Counted from the first letter of the stretch, positions 14,996 through 23,945 are shown. The stretch is 33,131 bases of DNA from Halomonas sp. 328 (GCF_015645095.1 NZ_JADOTW010000036.1:1-33131); one strand, 5' to 3'. The notes: a model not told the origin generated them from the letters alone. Numbers and translations: made by a program.

Positions 14996-17277
14996 GTGAC
15001 GAGCCGCTGACCTATCGGGTGGCGGTGCGGGCGCTATGCGACTTCACCGCCCGGCGTGGCGACCTGGACCATCGCTTTACCCCGGCGCCCAGCGCCCGGG
15101 AGGGCATCGCCGGCCATGCCCGGGTAGTGGCTCGCCGCGGCGGCGATTACCGCGCCGAGCTGCCCCTGGAGGGCGAGTTTGTCGCCCAGGGGGTGCGCCT
15201 GCTGGTGCGCGGTCGCGCCGACGGCTATGCCCCCGGGGAGGCCTGTCTCGAGGAGATCAAGACCCACCGCGGCGACCTGAGCCGCCAGGCCGCTAACCAG
15301 CGCGCCCTGCACTGGGCCCAGGCGCGGACCTACGGGGCCCTGCTGTGTCGCGCCGAGGGGCTGGCCCGGGTGACGATTCGCCTGGTCTACCTGGAGATCA
15401 CCAGCGGCGAGGAGACCCGCCTCGACGAGACCGTGGCGGCCGCCGAGCTGGAGGCGGAGTTCCTCGCCCGCTGCCGCGACTTCCTGGCCTGGGCCCGCCA
15501 GGAGTCGGCCCATCGTCGCGCCCGGGACCAGGCCCTGGCGACACTGCGCTTCCCCCATGGCGAGTTCCGCCCCGGCCAGCGGGCCCTGGCCGAGGCCGCC
15601 TACAAGGCCGCCGCCACCGGCCGCTGCCTGCTGGCCCAGGCCCCCACCGGCATCGGCAAGACCCTGGGCACCCTCTTCCCGCTGCTTACCGCCATGCCTC
15701 GCCAGGAGCTGGATCGGCTGGCCTTCCTGACCATGAAGACCCCGGGGCGGCGCCTGGCCCTGGATGCCCTGGCCAGCCTGGGCGCCGCCGAGGGCGACCC
15801 CCCGCTGCGGGTGCTGGAGCTGATCGCCCGGGACAAGGCCTGCGAGCATCCCGGCACCCCCTGCCAGGGCGAGGCCTGCCCCCTGGCCGAGGGCTTCTAT
15901 GATCGCCTGCCGGCGGCGCGTCGGGCGGCGGTGGCCCGGGGCTGGCTGGATCGCCAGGCGCTTCGCGAGCTGGCCCTGGCCCATCGGGTCTGCCCCTACT
16001 ACCTGGGCCAGGAGCTGGCCCGCTGGTGCGATGTGATCGTCGGCGACGTCAATCACTACTTCGACGACACGGCGCTGTTGCATGGCCTGGCCCAGGCCAA
16101 CGGCTGGCGCCTGGGGTTGCTGGTCGACGAGGCCCATAACCTGGTGGGGCGCGCCCGGGGTATGTACAGCGCCGAGCTGGATCAGGCACGACTCAATCGC
16201 CTGAAGCGAAACGCACCCGGGATGCTCGAGCCGCCCCTGGCGCGGTTAAGCCGCCAGTGGCAGGCCCTGGTGCGGGAGAGCGGCGTCGCCGAGGGCTCGG
16301 TGCGGCATCCCGCCTACGGGGTCCTCGAGAGCCTGCCCGGCGGCCTGCTGGGGGCCCTGCAGGGGCTGGTGGCGCGTCTCGGCGACTACCTGGTGGAACA
16401 CCCCGGCCAGGGGGAGTGGCAGGAGCTGCTCTTCGAGGCCCTGGCCTTCGGCCGCTTGGCGGAGCGCTTCGGCGACCACTCCCTGTGCGACCTGGAGCGC
16501 CGCGGCCGGGGCCGTGCCCGGCTGGGACTGCGCAACCTGATACCGGCGGACTTCCTGGCGCCGCGCTTCGCCGCCGCTCACTGCACGGTGCTCTTTTCCG
16601 CGACCCTGAGCCCGCCCGCCTACCATCGGGACCTGCTGGGCCTGCCCTCGGGAAGCGTCTGGCAGACGGTGCCCGCGCCCTTTCGCGCCGAGCAGCTCGA
16701 GGTGCGGGCGCGCAGCGATATCTCCACCCGGCTGGCGGATCGCGCCGCCTCCCTGGGGCCCATCGTCGCCACCCTCGCCGACCAGTACCGACGCCGCCCG
16801 GGCCACTACCTGGCCTTCTTCAGCAGCTTCGCCTACCTGGAGGTGGCCCGGGAGGCGCTGGCCGCGGCGCATCCCGAGATTCCCCAGCGCGGCCAGACCC
16901 GCGGCATGGACGAGGCGGCCCGGGAGGCCTTCCTGGCGGGCTTCGCGCCCGGGGGCCGGGGCATCGGCTTCGCGGTGCTGGGCGGGGCCTTCGGCGAGGG
17001 CATCGACCTGCCCGGGGAGCGGCTGATCGGCGCCTTTATCGCCACCCTGGGCCTGCCGCCCTCGGATCCCTTCAACGAGGCGCTGCGCGCGCGGCTCCAG
17101 GCGCGCTTCGGGCGCGGCTACGACTACGCCTACCGGATCCCCGGCCTGACCAAGGTGGTGCAGGCCGCCGGCCGGGTGATCCGCGGCCCCGAGGACGAGG
17201 GGGTGGTGGTGCTGATGGACGAACGCTTCGCCCGGCCCGAGGTACGGGCCCTGCTGCCCGAATGGTGGGGGGCGTGA
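14992..17277 (+). CDS. XPD/DinG-type helicase with N-terminal PD-(D/E)XK-like domain
   Basis: 761 residues. The first ~170 residues contain an RGRADGY...EIKTHRG segment, as in Cas4/RecB-type nucleases. Helicase motif I APTGIGKT is near residue 220, motif II VDEAHN near 378, motif IV-like SSFAYLE, and motif VI QAAGRVIRGPEDEG near 723. Four cysteines (CEHPGTPC, EAC, HRVC) lie between motifs I and II, where XPD and DinG hold a 4Fe-4S cluster. The protein should unwind 5'-3' and process the same branched DNA as the coupled nuclease gene. The ATG overlaps the nuclease stop. The gene ends 18 bases from the convergent gene at 17296. Confidence 0.9.
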   Translation: MSDEPLTYRVAVRALCDFTARRGDLDHRFTPAPSAREGIAGHARVVARRGGDYRAELPLEGEFVAQGVRLLVRGRADGYAPGEACLEEIKTHRGDLSRQAANQRALHWAQARTYGALLCRAEGLARVTIRLVYLEITSGEETRLDETVAAAELEAEFLARCRDFLAWARQESAHRRARDQALATLRFPHGEFRPGQRALAEAAYKAAATGRCLLAQAPTGIGKTLGTLFPLLTAMPRQELDRLAFLTMKTPGRRLALDALASLGAAEGDPPLRVLELIARDKACEHPGTPCQGEACPLAEGFYDRLPAARRAAVARGWLDRQALRELALAHRVCPYYLGQELARWCDVIVGDVNHYFDDTALLHGLAQANGWRLGLLVDEAHNLVGRARGMYSAELDQARLNRLKRNAPGMLEPPLARLSRQWQALVRESGVAEGSVRHPAYGVLESLPGGLLGALQGLVARLGDYLVEHPGQGEWQELLFEALAFGRLAERFGDHSLCDLERRGRGRARLGLRNLIPADFLAPRFAAAHCTVLFSATLSPPAYHRDLLGLPSGSVWQTVPAPFRAEQLEVRARSDISTRLADRAASLGPIVATLADQYRRRPGHYLAFFSSFAYLEVAREALAAAHPEIPQRGQTRGMDEAAREAFLAGFAPGGRGIGFAVLGGAFGEGIDLPGERLIGAFIATLGLPPSDPFNEALRARLQARFGRGYDYAYRIPGLTKVVQAAGRVIRGPEDEGVVVLMDERFARPEVRALLPEWWGA

Positions 17278-17295
17278 AGCTCGAGGAGTGAGGCG

Positions 17296-17643
17296 TCAGG
17301 CGTCGTTGAGGCGCCGCTTCCAGTTGCCCTGGTGCTCCCGCTGGCAGGCCTCCTCGCTGTCGAACTGGACCTGACGGCGCAGCGCCGCGGGCTTGATGGC
17401 GGCGGCGGCCAGCTTGGCCTGGAGCAGCTGACAGAGGTAGTCGTCTTCCCGGGCCTCCCGGGCCTGGGCCAGGGCGTCGTCGCTGTCGAAGACGCAGACG
17501 ATGCGCAGGCTGTCGGGGAAGCGCCGGTAGTCGGCCAGGTGGGTCAGCCAGCGAAAGCCAGGCACGCTCTCCAGGGCTAGTTCGCAGACTTCCATCAGGG
17601 CACCGCGCAAGCGGTTGTCGAGCTGCTTGTCAGTTTTTCGCAT
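17296..17643 (-). CDS. Conserved protein often annotated as Fis-family regulator
   Basis: 115 residues, starting MRKTDKQLDNRLRGALMEV. I recognise this as a widespread gammaproteobacterial small protein with the pattern LTHLADYRRFPDSLRIVCVFD in the centre and GNWKRRL near the end. Databases often call it a Fis-family regulator, but no Fis helix-turn-helix is visible to me, and the function is unknown. The start overlaps the 3' end of the Kef-type gene by 14 bases on the same strand, so it is probably co-transcribed and translated with it. Confidence 0.8.
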   Translation of the reverse strand: MRKTDKQLDNRLRGALMEVCELALESVPGFRWLTHLADYRRFPDSLRIVCVFDSDDALAQAREAREDDYLCQLLQAKLAAAAIKPAALRRQVQFDSEEACQREHQGNWKRRLNDA

Positions 17644-19444
17644 CGGGGCCTCCGGCTGGGGTGGCGATCTCCTCGTCGGCCTCGAAGAGGCTTTCCAGCT
17701 CCCGGGCCGCCTCCTGGACCGTCTGAATATATTGGCTCTCGTTGCCGAATACCTCCAACTGGCGCAGCAGGGTCTGCTCGTCGTGGTCGCGGAAGGTGGC
17801 CACGCCGTGGTCGGCCTGCTCCGGGGGCAGGCCGAGGGCGACCAGCACCTCGCGGGTCAGCTCCAGGCTGGCGGGAAGCATCTCGCGGACCAGGTCGTGG
17901 ATGCCGGCGCGCATCAAGAGGTGGGCGTGGTAGCGGTTGCGGGCCCGGGCGAAGATGCGCAGCTGGGGGAAGCGTCGCCGGACCCGTTCGGCGATGCGCA
18001 TGGAGGCCTCGATATCGTCCATGGCCAGCACCAGGACGCGTGCCTTGTCGGCGCCGGCGGCGCTCATCAGGTCGAGGCGGGCGGCGTCGCCGTAGTAGAC
18101 CTTGTTGCCGTAGCGGCGCACGAAATCGACCTGCTCGGCGTTGATATCCAGCACCGTATAGGGGATCTGCAGGCCCTGGAGCACCCGGCCGAGGATCTGC
18201 CCGAAGCGCCCGAAGCCGGCGATGATCACCTGGGGGGCATCGTCCTCGGGAGTGTCGTAGCCGGGCCGCTTGCGTGCCCTGGCGAAACGCGGGCGCAGCC
18301 AGCGGGCATAGCCGCCGTAGAGCAGCGGGGTGGTGGCCATGGAGAGCGAGATCACCAGCACCAGCAGTTCGGTGAGCTCGCGGTCGAGCAGGGCCACCGT
18401 GGCGGCGGCGGTGAGCAGCACGAAGGCGAATTCGCCGCCCTGGGAGAGCAGCACCCCGAGGCCGGTGGCCTCCTTCCAGGAGCCGCCGTAGAGGCGGCTG
18501 GCCAGTACCAGGCTGGCGCCCTTGAGCAGCAGCAGCCCCAGGGTCAGGCCCAGCACCGTCAGCGGTATCTCCGCCAACAGGCCGATCTGCGCCATCATCC
18601 CCACCGCCATGAAGAAGAGTCCCAGCAGCAGGCCGCGGAAGGGCTCGATATCCGCCTCGATGCTGTGGCGATACTCGGAGTCCGCCAGCAGCACCCCGGC
18701 GATAAAGGCGCCGAGGGCCATGGAGAGGCCGGCCAGCTCCATCAGCAGGGCGGCGCCGATCACCACCAGCAGGGTGGTCGCGGTGAAGACCTGGCGGCTC
18801 TTGGTGCGGGCGGCCAGGTGAAAGAGCGGGCGCAGCAGGTAGCGTCCGCCGAGGATCAGCCCCAGGAAGGCGCCCAGCGCCAGGGCCGTCTCCTTGAGCA
18901 GCACCCCGGGGCCCGCCGCCAGCAGGGAGCCGGCGGCGAGGATGGGAATGGCCGCCAGCACCGGGATCGCCGCCAGGTCCTGGAACAGCAGCAGGGCGAA
19001 GCCGTTGCGGCCCTGGCGGGTGGAGAGCTCCTTGCGCTCGCCGAGCAGCTGCAGCACCAGGGGCGTGGAGCAGAGCCCCAGGCTGAAGCCGACCACCAGG
19101 GCCGCCAGGGGCGAGAGCCCCAGCCACCAGGCGGCCAGGGCCAGGCAGGCGGTGGTCAGGGTCACCTGCAGGCTGCCGAAGCCGAACACCGCCCGGCGCA
19201 TGACCCTCAGACGCGCCGGTTTGAGCTCCAGGCCGATCACGAAGAGCAGGAAGACGATGCCCACCTGGGAGAACTGCAGCACCCCCTCGGCGTCCGGCAC
19301 CAGCCCCAGCACCGAGGGGCCGATGATCACCCCAGCCACCAGGTAGCCCAGTACCTCGCCGAGCCCCAGGGCCTTGAACAGGGGCACCATCAGCACGGCG
19401 GCGGCGAGGAAGATGGCGGCATTGAGCAGCAGGTCGACGGCCAA
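17630..19444 (-). CDS. Kef-type (CPA2) monovalent cation/proton antiporter
   Basis: About 604 residues from a TTG at 19444, which has GGAG nine bases upstream; no ATG or GTG lies where homologues begin, so the start is uncertain. An N-terminal exchanger domain of about 12 membrane helices starts LLLNAAIFLAAAVLMVPLF and contains VFLLFVIGLELKPARLR and LLLFQDLAAIPVLA. The cytoplasmic RCK/TrkA-N domain begins QVIIAGFGRFGQILGRVLQ near residue 395 and contains YYGDAARLDLMSAAGA. Members move K+ out against H+ and protect against electrophiles; KefB and KefC are the models. No KefF/KefG-type ancillary gene is adjacent; the small gene at 17296 is the only partner. Confidence 0.88.
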   Translation of the reverse strand: MAVDLLLNAAIFLAAAVLMVPLFKALGLGEVLGYLVAGVIIGPSVLGLVPDAEGVLQFSQVGIVFLLFVIGLELKPARLRVMRRAVFGFGSLQVTLTTACLALAAWWLGLSPLAALVVGFSLGLCSTPLVLQLLGERKELSTRQGRNGFALLLFQDLAAIPVLAAIPILAAGSLLAAGPGVLLKETALALGAFLGLILGGRYLLRPLFHLAARTKSRQVFTATTLLVVIGAALLMELAGLSMALGAFIAGVLLADSEYRHSIEADIEPFRGLLLGLFFMAVGMMAQIGLLAEIPLTVLGLTLGLLLLKGASLVLASRLYGGSWKEATGLGVLLSQGGEFAFVLLTAAATVALLDRELTELLVLVISLSMATTPLLYGGYARWLRPRFARARKRPGYDTPEDDAPQVIIAGFGRFGQILGRVLQGLQIPYTVLDINAEQVDFVRRYGNKVYYGDAARLDLMSAAGADKARVLVLAMDDIEASMRIAERVRRRFPQLRIFARARNRYHAHLLMRAGIHDLVREMLPASLELTREVLVALGLPPEQADHGVATFRDHDEQTLLRQLEVFGNESQYIQTVQEAARELESLFEADEEIATPAGGPDAKN

Positions 19445-19590
19445 GGTCAGGGGCTCCGGTGGTGAATGACAGGGGATGATAATGGCGGCCGGGACCGGAG
19501 ATGCCAAGCCGGGACGGCGCCGCGATTGTGCCTGACGCCGAAAGCGTGCTACTCCTGAAGTCCTATGAGCGCCCACAAAGGAGTGTGACC

Positions 19591-19770
19591 ATGGGGATCG
19601 AAGTGGCCGGCCTGTTCGGGCTGATCTGGTTGATCATCATCATCTGGGCCATCGTCAAGGTGGCCAAGAGCGGGGCGGGGCCGGTGGCCAAGCTGCTGTG
19701 GATCCTGATCCTGCTGTTCTTCCCGCTGATCGGCCTGATCGCCTGGTTGCTGTTGGGACCCAAGGGATAG
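19591..19770 (+). CDS. Small membrane protein with PLD-nuclease N-terminal-type domain
   Basis: 59 residues from the ATG at 19591, which follows AAAGGAGTGTGACC. Two hydrophobic helices: FGLIWLIIIIWAIVKVAK (about 8-25) and LLWILILLFFPLIGLIAWLL (36-55), ending GPKG. This is the short hairpin domain found at the N-terminus of cardiolipin synthases, here alone. Free-standing versions are common and unassigned; a role in the inner membrane is all that can be said. A terminal LLLGPKG replaces the usual longer tail. Confidence 0.75.
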   Translation: MGIEVAGLFGLIWLIIIIWAIVKVAKSGAGPVAKLLWILILLFFPLIGLIAWLLLGPKG

Positions 19771-19793
19771 CGTCGGGCGAGCCTTTCTCCTCC

Positions 19794-19823
19794 TTGCTGC
19801 GGCGCAGCATGGGCGCCTATACT
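19794..19823 (+). promoter_or_regulatory. Candidate sigma-70 promoter for the patatin gene
   Basis: TTGCTG (19794-19799), an 18-base spacer and TATACT (19818-19823) lie 36 bases before the start at 19859. Confidence 0.5.
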
Positions 19824-19858
19824 GCACCGCAATATTCGCGGTTGGACAAGGAGGCGGC

Positions 19859-20929
19859 ATGGCCAAGCGAGCGGTCAAGCGGATCGACCTGGCGCTACAG
19901 GGCGGCGGCTCCCACGGGGCCCTCACCTGGGGCGTGCTGGATCGGTTGCTGGAGGACGAGCGCCTCGAGATCGATGGCATCAGCGGCACCAGCGCCGGGG
20001 CCATGAACGCGGTGGTGCTGGCGGATGGCCTGCAGCGGGGCGGACGCGAGGGGGCCCGGGAGGCCCTGGCCGGCTTCTGGCAGGCGGTCAGCGAGGCGGC
20101 GCGCTTCTCGCCCATCCAGCGCAGCCTCTGGGACCGGCTGATCGGCAACGACAGCCTCGACCATTCGCCCAGCTACCTCTTCTTCGAGAACCTCACCCAG
20201 TTGGTCGCCCCGGCCTACCTCAACCCCCTGGATATCAATCCGTTGCGGGACCTGGTGGCGGAGCGCATCGACTTCGACCGGGTCAATGCCTGCACCCAGG
20301 TCAAGGTCTTCGTCACCGCCACCAATGTGCGCACCGGTCGCGCCACCATCTTTCGTCAGCCCGACCTCGGCGTGGAGACCCTGATGGCCTCCGCTTGCCT
20401 GCCGTTTCTCTACCGGGCCGTGGAGATCGACGGCGAGGCCTACTGGGACGGCGGCTACAGCGGCAACCCGGCGCTCTACCCCCTGGTGGACGACCAGGGC
20501 TGCCGCGACCTGGTGGTGGTGCAGATCAACCCCCTGGTGCGCCGCCGGCTGCCGGGCAGCGCCCGGGAGATCCTCAACCGCCTCAACGAGATCACCTTCA
20601 ACTCCAGCCTGGTCAAGGAGCTGCGCAGCATCCAGCTGCTGCAGCGGCTGATCGAGGCGGAGGGACTGACGCTGGAGAGCTACCGGGCCATGCGCCTGCA
20701 CCTGATCCACTGCGAGCAGGAGGTGGAGGGCCTGAGCGCCTCCAGCAAGATGAACGCCGAGTGGGACTTCCTGACCCGGCTCTTCGCCCAGGGGCGCGCC
20801 TGGGCGGATGCCTGGCTGGCGGAGCACTTCGAGGCGATCGGCCAGCGTTCCACCTTCGACCTGGATCGCCTCTTCTCCGACACCTTCCGCCCCCTGGCCG
20901 GGGCCTCCGAGGGGGAGGAAGCGCCATGA
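19859..20929 (+). CDS. Patatin-like phospholipase / esterase
   Basis: 356 residues. It has the oxyanion loop GGGSHGALTWG (residues 15-25), the nucleophile elbow GTSAGAMNA near 42 with catalytic serine, and the aspartate in DGGYSGNPAL near 199, so the Ser-Asp dyad is complete. ACLPFLYRAVEIDG precedes the aspartate, as in bacterial patatins. AAGGAGG is directly upstream. No signal peptide, so it is cytoplasmic. Patatins hydrolyse lipid acyl esters; a patatin-fold protein in Haloferax (PhaZh1) is an intracellular polyhydroxyalkanoate depolymerase. It overlaps the following GntP permease by four bases, suggesting that the transporter handles its product. Confidence 0.9.
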   Translation: MAKRAVKRIDLALQGGGSHGALTWGVLDRLLEDERLEIDGISGTSAGAMNAVVLADGLQRGGREGAREALAGFWQAVSEAARFSPIQRSLWDRLIGNDSLDHSPSYLFFENLTQLVAPAYLNPLDINPLRDLVAERIDFDRVNACTQVKVFVTATNVRTGRATIFRQPDLGVETLMASACLPFLYRAVEIDGEAYWDGGYSGNPALYPLVDDQGCRDLVVVQINPLVRRRLPGSAREILNRLNEITFNSSLVKELRSIQLLQRLIEAEGLTLESYRAMRLHLIHCEQEVEGLSASSKMNAEWDFLTRLFAQGRAWADAWLAEHFEAIGQRSTFDLDRLFSDTFRPLAGASEGEEAP

Positions 20930-22371
20930 TCGCGATCATCGCCATCGTCGTGGCCCTGGGTCTGCTGATGTACCTGGCCTACCGGGGCCTGAGCCTGCTG
21001 CTGCTGGCGCCCCTGCTGGCCATGCTGGTGGCCCTGGTGGCCCAGGCGCCGCTGCTGGCCAGCTATACCCAGGTCTTTATGGGGGCCGCCGGGGGCTTCG
21101 TGATCAGCTACTTCCCGCTCTTCCTGCTGGGGGCGGTGTTCGGCAAGCTGATGGAGGATTCCGGCAGCGCCGAGGTGCTGGCCGGGGCCATCGTCGCCCG
21201 CCTGGGGGAGGCCCGGGCCATCCTGGCGGTGGTGCTGGCCTGCGCGGTGATGACCTATGGCGGCGTCTCGCTGTTCGTGGTGGCCTTCGCCGTCTACCCC
21301 ATCGCCGCGGCCCTGTTTCGCCGCGCCGACCTGCCCAAGCGCCTGATGCCCGCCACCATCGCCCTCGGCGCCTTCACCTTCACCATGACCGCCCTGCCGG
21401 GGACCCCGGCGATCCAGAACGCCATTCCCATGCCCTATTTCGGCACCTCGCCCTTCGCCGCCCCGGGGCTCGGCATCATCACCGGCCTGGCGATGCTGGG
21501 GCTGGGCCAGGCCTGGCTCAGCCATCGGGCGCGCCGGGCGCGATCGGCAGGGGAGGGTTATGGGGCCCACGAGGACGCCCTGCCCGCCACGTCGACGCTG
21601 CGCGAGCGGGCCGCCGGGGAGGGCTTCGACCTGGCCGAGGTCACCCCGACACCGCTCCCGGCCAGCCTGCCGAGCCTGCCCCTGGCGCTGATGCCCATCG
21701 TGCTGGTGATCGCCCTCAACCTGGTGTTTACCGCCTGGGTGATTCCCGCCATGGAGACCGGCTACCTGGCCGAGCCCCGCTTCGGGGCCACCGGCATCGA
21801 GGCGCTGCGCGGGCTCTGGTCGGTGATCGCCGCCCTGGTGATCGCCATCGGGGCGCTGATCCTGGCCAATCGCCGGCGCCTGCCGGGGCTGACCGGGAGC
21901 CTGGACAGCGGTGCCAACGCGGCCCTGCTGCCGATCTTCAATACCGCGAGCCTGGTGGGCTTCGGCGCGGTGATCGCCTCCCTGGCGGCCTTCGAGACCC
22001 TGAGTGGCTGGGTCACCTCCCTGGGGGGCGACAACCCGCTGATCTCCCTGGCCATCGCCGTCAACCTGCTGGCCGGGATGACCGGCTCCGCCTCCGGCGG
22101 CATGAGCATCGCCCTGGCGACCCTGGGGGAGACCTACCTGGCCATGGGGCAGGCCGCCGGCATCGCCCCGGAGCTGCTGCACCGGGTCACCGCCGTGGCC
22201 ACCGGGGGCCTGGATGCGCTGCCCCACAACGGCGCCGTGATCACCCTGCTCTCCATCTGCGGGCTGAGCCACCGGGAGTCCTACCTGGATATCGCCGTGG
22301 TGGCGGTGCTGGTGCCGCTGCTGTCGCTGGGGCTGTTGATCCTGCTGGGGAGCCTGTTCGGCGCCTTCTAG
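20926..22371 (+). CDS. GntP-family permease
   Basis: 481 residues with about 12 membrane helices. The start (ATG at 20926) overlaps the patatin stop; GGGGGAGGAA is upstream. Early helices are MIAIIAIVVALGLLMYLAYR and LLLLAPLLAMLVALVAQAPLL. The family-typical GGFVISYFPLFLLGAVFGKLMED is near 50-72, and the ALPGTPAIQNAIP re-entrant motif near 158. A polar cytoplasmic loop of about 50 residues lies near 200-245. The C-terminal half has AGMTGSASGGMSIAL and GGLDALPHNGAVITLL. GntP proteins import gluconate and other small hydroxy acids with protons. The coupling to a patatin suggests 3-hydroxybutyrate or another released hydroxy acid, which is inference. Confidence 0.9.
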   Translation: MIAIIAIVVALGLLMYLAYRGLSLLLLAPLLAMLVALVAQAPLLASYTQVFMGAAGGFVISYFPLFLLGAVFGKLMEDSGSAEVLAGAIVARLGEARAILAVVLACAVMTYGGVSLFVVAFAVYPIAAALFRRADLPKRLMPATIALGAFTFTMTALPGTPAIQNAIPMPYFGTSPFAAPGLGIITGLAMLGLGQAWLSHRARRARSAGEGYGAHEDALPATSTLRERAAGEGFDLAEVTPTPLPASLPSLPLALMPIVLVIALNLVFTAWVIPAMETGYLAEPRFGATGIEALRGLWSVIAALVIAIGALILANRRRLPGLTGSLDSGANAALLPIFNTASLVGFGAVIASLAAFETLSGWVTSLGGDNPLISLAIAVNLLAGMTGSASGGMSIALATLGETYLAMGQAAGIAPELLHRVTAVATGGLDALPHNGAVITLLSICGLSHRESYLDIAVVAVLVPLLSLGLLILLGSLFGAF

Positions 22372-22388
22372 CACTCAACCCCGAGACG

Positions 22389-22421
22389 CCGACGCCCCGG
22401 TCACGAGAACCGAGGCGTCGG
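22389..22421. terminator. Terminator between convergent gntP and the micro-gene
   Basis: CCGACGCCCCGG (22389-22400), a 9-base loop, CCGAGGCGTCGG (22410-22421): 12-bp stem with one mismatch. It is 18 bases after the permease stop and 23 bases from the end of the minus-strand micro-gene, so it may serve both directions. Only a short A/T tail is present. Confidence 0.6.
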
Positions 22422-22443
22422 GGAAATAGAGACCGGGGAGAGG

Positions 22444-22560
22444 TCAGCGGCGCGGTGGCGCCTTGTAGTGACCGGGCACCGTGACTCGCTCGCCGTTGGG
22501 CAGCTGGCGCGTGTGGGTGGGCACATAGACGCGCTTGATCATGCTCTTGGGCTCGCTCAT
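22444..22560 (-). CDS. Micro-protein, 38 aa, basic
   Basis: The frame from ATG at 22560-22558 to TGA at 22446-22444 reads MSEPKSMIKRVYVPTHTRQL and then a Pro/Arg-rich tail ending in APPRR. GGAGGAGA lies about five bases upstream of the ATG, the best ribosome site in the area. The product is strongly basic with several Pro, Lys and Arg and no hydrophobic segment. It has its own spacing and terminator-like hairpins on both sides. The function is not recognised; basic micro-proteins of this sort can be ribosome- or nucleic-acid-binding, but nothing here shows it. Confidence 0.65.
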   Translation of the reverse strand: MSEPKSMIKRVYVPTHTRQLPNGERVTVPGHYKAPPRR

Positions 22561-22643
22561 CGCACTCTCCTCCGTTGTTATGCCTCTACCCTAGCAGCCC
22601 GGGCGGCGCCCTGTCCTTGACGGCGATCAAGGACCCGAAACGA

Positions 22644-22669
22644 CCGGGCCCCGCCAAAGCGGGGCCCGG
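22644..22669 (-). terminator. Terminator of the nrdA-nrdB transcript
   Basis: Perfect 11-bp stem CCGGGCCCCGC (22644-22654), loop CAAA, GCGGGGCCCGG (22659-22669), starting 28 bases after the nrdB stop. On the minus strand the sequence TCGTTT follows, a short T-rich tail. Confidence 0.7.
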
Positions 22670-22697
22670 AAGGGGAGCGGGATCGATCCCCGCGCCG

Positions 22698-23945
22698 TCA
22701 ATCCCAGCTCAGGGCGCCGCCCACCTGGTACTCGGTGACCCGGGTCTCGAAGAAGTTCTTCTCCTTGCGCAGGTCGATGATCTCGCTCATCCAGGGGAAG
22801 GGGTTCTGGGCGCCGGGGAACTGCTCCTTCAGGCCGATCTGCGCCAGGCGACGGTTGCAGATGAAGTGCAGGTACTCCTCCATGATCGCCGCGTTCATGC
22901 CCAGTACGCCGCGGGGCATGGAGTCACGGGCGTAGGCGATCTCGAGCTCGGTGCCCTCGAGGATCATCTGGGTCACCTCGTCCTGGAACTCGGCGGTCCA
23001 GAGGTGCGGGTTCTCGATCTTGATCTGGTTGATCATGTCCACGCCGAAGTTCAGGTGCATGGACTCGTCGCGCAGGATGTACTGGAACTGCTCGGCCACG
23101 CCGGTCATCTTGTTGCGACGGCCCATGGAGAGGATCTGGCTGAAGCCGCAGTAGAAGAAGATGCCTTCGGTGACGCAGTAGAAGGCGATCAGGTTGCGCA
23201 AGAGCTCCTGGTCGGTCTCCGGGGTGCCGGTGTGGAAGTCCGGGCGCGACAGTGACTGGGTGTGCTTGAGGCTCCAGGCGGACTTGGCGGCCACCGAGGG
23301 CACTTCCCGGTACATGTTGAAGACCTCGCCCTCGTCCATGCCCAGCGACTCCACGCAGTACTGGTAGGCGTGGGTGTGGATGGCCTCCTCGAAGGCCTGG
23401 CGCAGCAGGTACTGGCGGCACTCGGGGTTGGTGATCAGGCGATAGACCGCCAGCACCAGGTTGTTGGCCACCAGGGAGTCGGCGGTGGAGAAGTAACCGA
23501 GGCTGCGCATCACGATCAGCCGCTCGTCCTCGGTCAGGCCATCCTGGCTCTTCCACAGGGCGATATCGGCGTTCATGTTCACTTCCTGGGGCATCCAGTG
23601 GTTGGCGCTGCCGTCCAGGTACTTCTGCCAGGCCCACTCGTACTTGAAGGGCACCAGCTGGTTGAGGTCGGCGCGGGCATTGATCATGCGCTTGTCGTCG
23701 ACCTCGATGCGTGCCGCGCCCATCTCCAGCTCTTCCAGGCCGGCGGCCACGTCGAGATTCTCCAGGGACTGACGGGCCCGCTCGAGGCGATCGCCTTCGG
23801 CGACCCGATAATCACCGCGGCTCTCGGCCACGCTGTCGGGCTGGGCGGGCGCCGGCTCGGCCGCCTTGGTGGCGGGCGCCGGGGCGGCCTTGGGGGGCTC
23901 GGCGACGGAGGTCTCGTCTTCGTGGAACTCGTCCCAGTTCAGCAT
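22698..23945 (-). CDS. nrdB: Class Ia ribonucleotide reductase small (radical) subunit
   Basis: 415 residues from ATG 23945 (GAGAGAGATAGAG upstream). The di-iron and radical site is intact: [12 protein letters not shown] (Asp), [17 protein letters not shown] (Glu, His and the radical tyrosine), and [14 protein letters not shown] (Glu, His). The C-terminal tail ending GGALSWD holds the acidic residues that dock NrdA. It houses the tyrosyl radical that starts ribonucleotide reduction. An Ala/Pro/Glu-rich N-terminal extension of about 50 residues is absent from the 376-residue E. coli protein, but Pseudomonas NrdB is of similar length. It follows nrdA after 154 bases that carry a strong hairpin. 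Confidence 0.95.
   Translation of the reverse strand: MLNWDEFHEDETSVAEPPKAAPAPATKAAEPAPAQPDSVAESRGDYRVAEGDRLERARQSLENLDVAAGLEELEMGAARIEVDDKRMINARADLNQLVPFKYEWAWQKYLDGSANHWMPQEVNMNADIALWKSQDGLTEDERLIVMRSLGYFSTADSLVANNLVLAVYRLITNPECRQYLLRQAFEEAIHTHAYQYCVESLGMDEGEVFNMYREVPSVAAKSAWSLKHTQSLSRPDFHTGTPETDQELLRNLIAFYCVTEGIFFYCGFSQILSMGRRNKMTGVAEQFQYILRDESMHLNFGVDMINQIKIENPHLWTAEFQDEVTQMILEGTELEIAYARDSMPRGVLGMNAAIMEEYLHFICNRRLAQIGLKEQFPGAQNPFPWMSEIIDLRKEKNFFETRVTEYQVGGALSWD

Noticed and set aside
17296-17643. Calling the small protein a DNA-binding Fis regulator
   Set aside because: The usual database name is not backed by a visible helix-turn-helix; treated as unknown.
17615-19465. 616-codon plus-strand frame opposite the Kef-type gene
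   Set aside because: Gln/His/Gly/Glu-rich antisense translation without any recognisable domain.
20680-22374. 564-codon minus-strand frame opposite the GntP permease
   Set aside because: Gln/His/Gly-rich shadow; the plus strand gives about 12 clear membrane helices.
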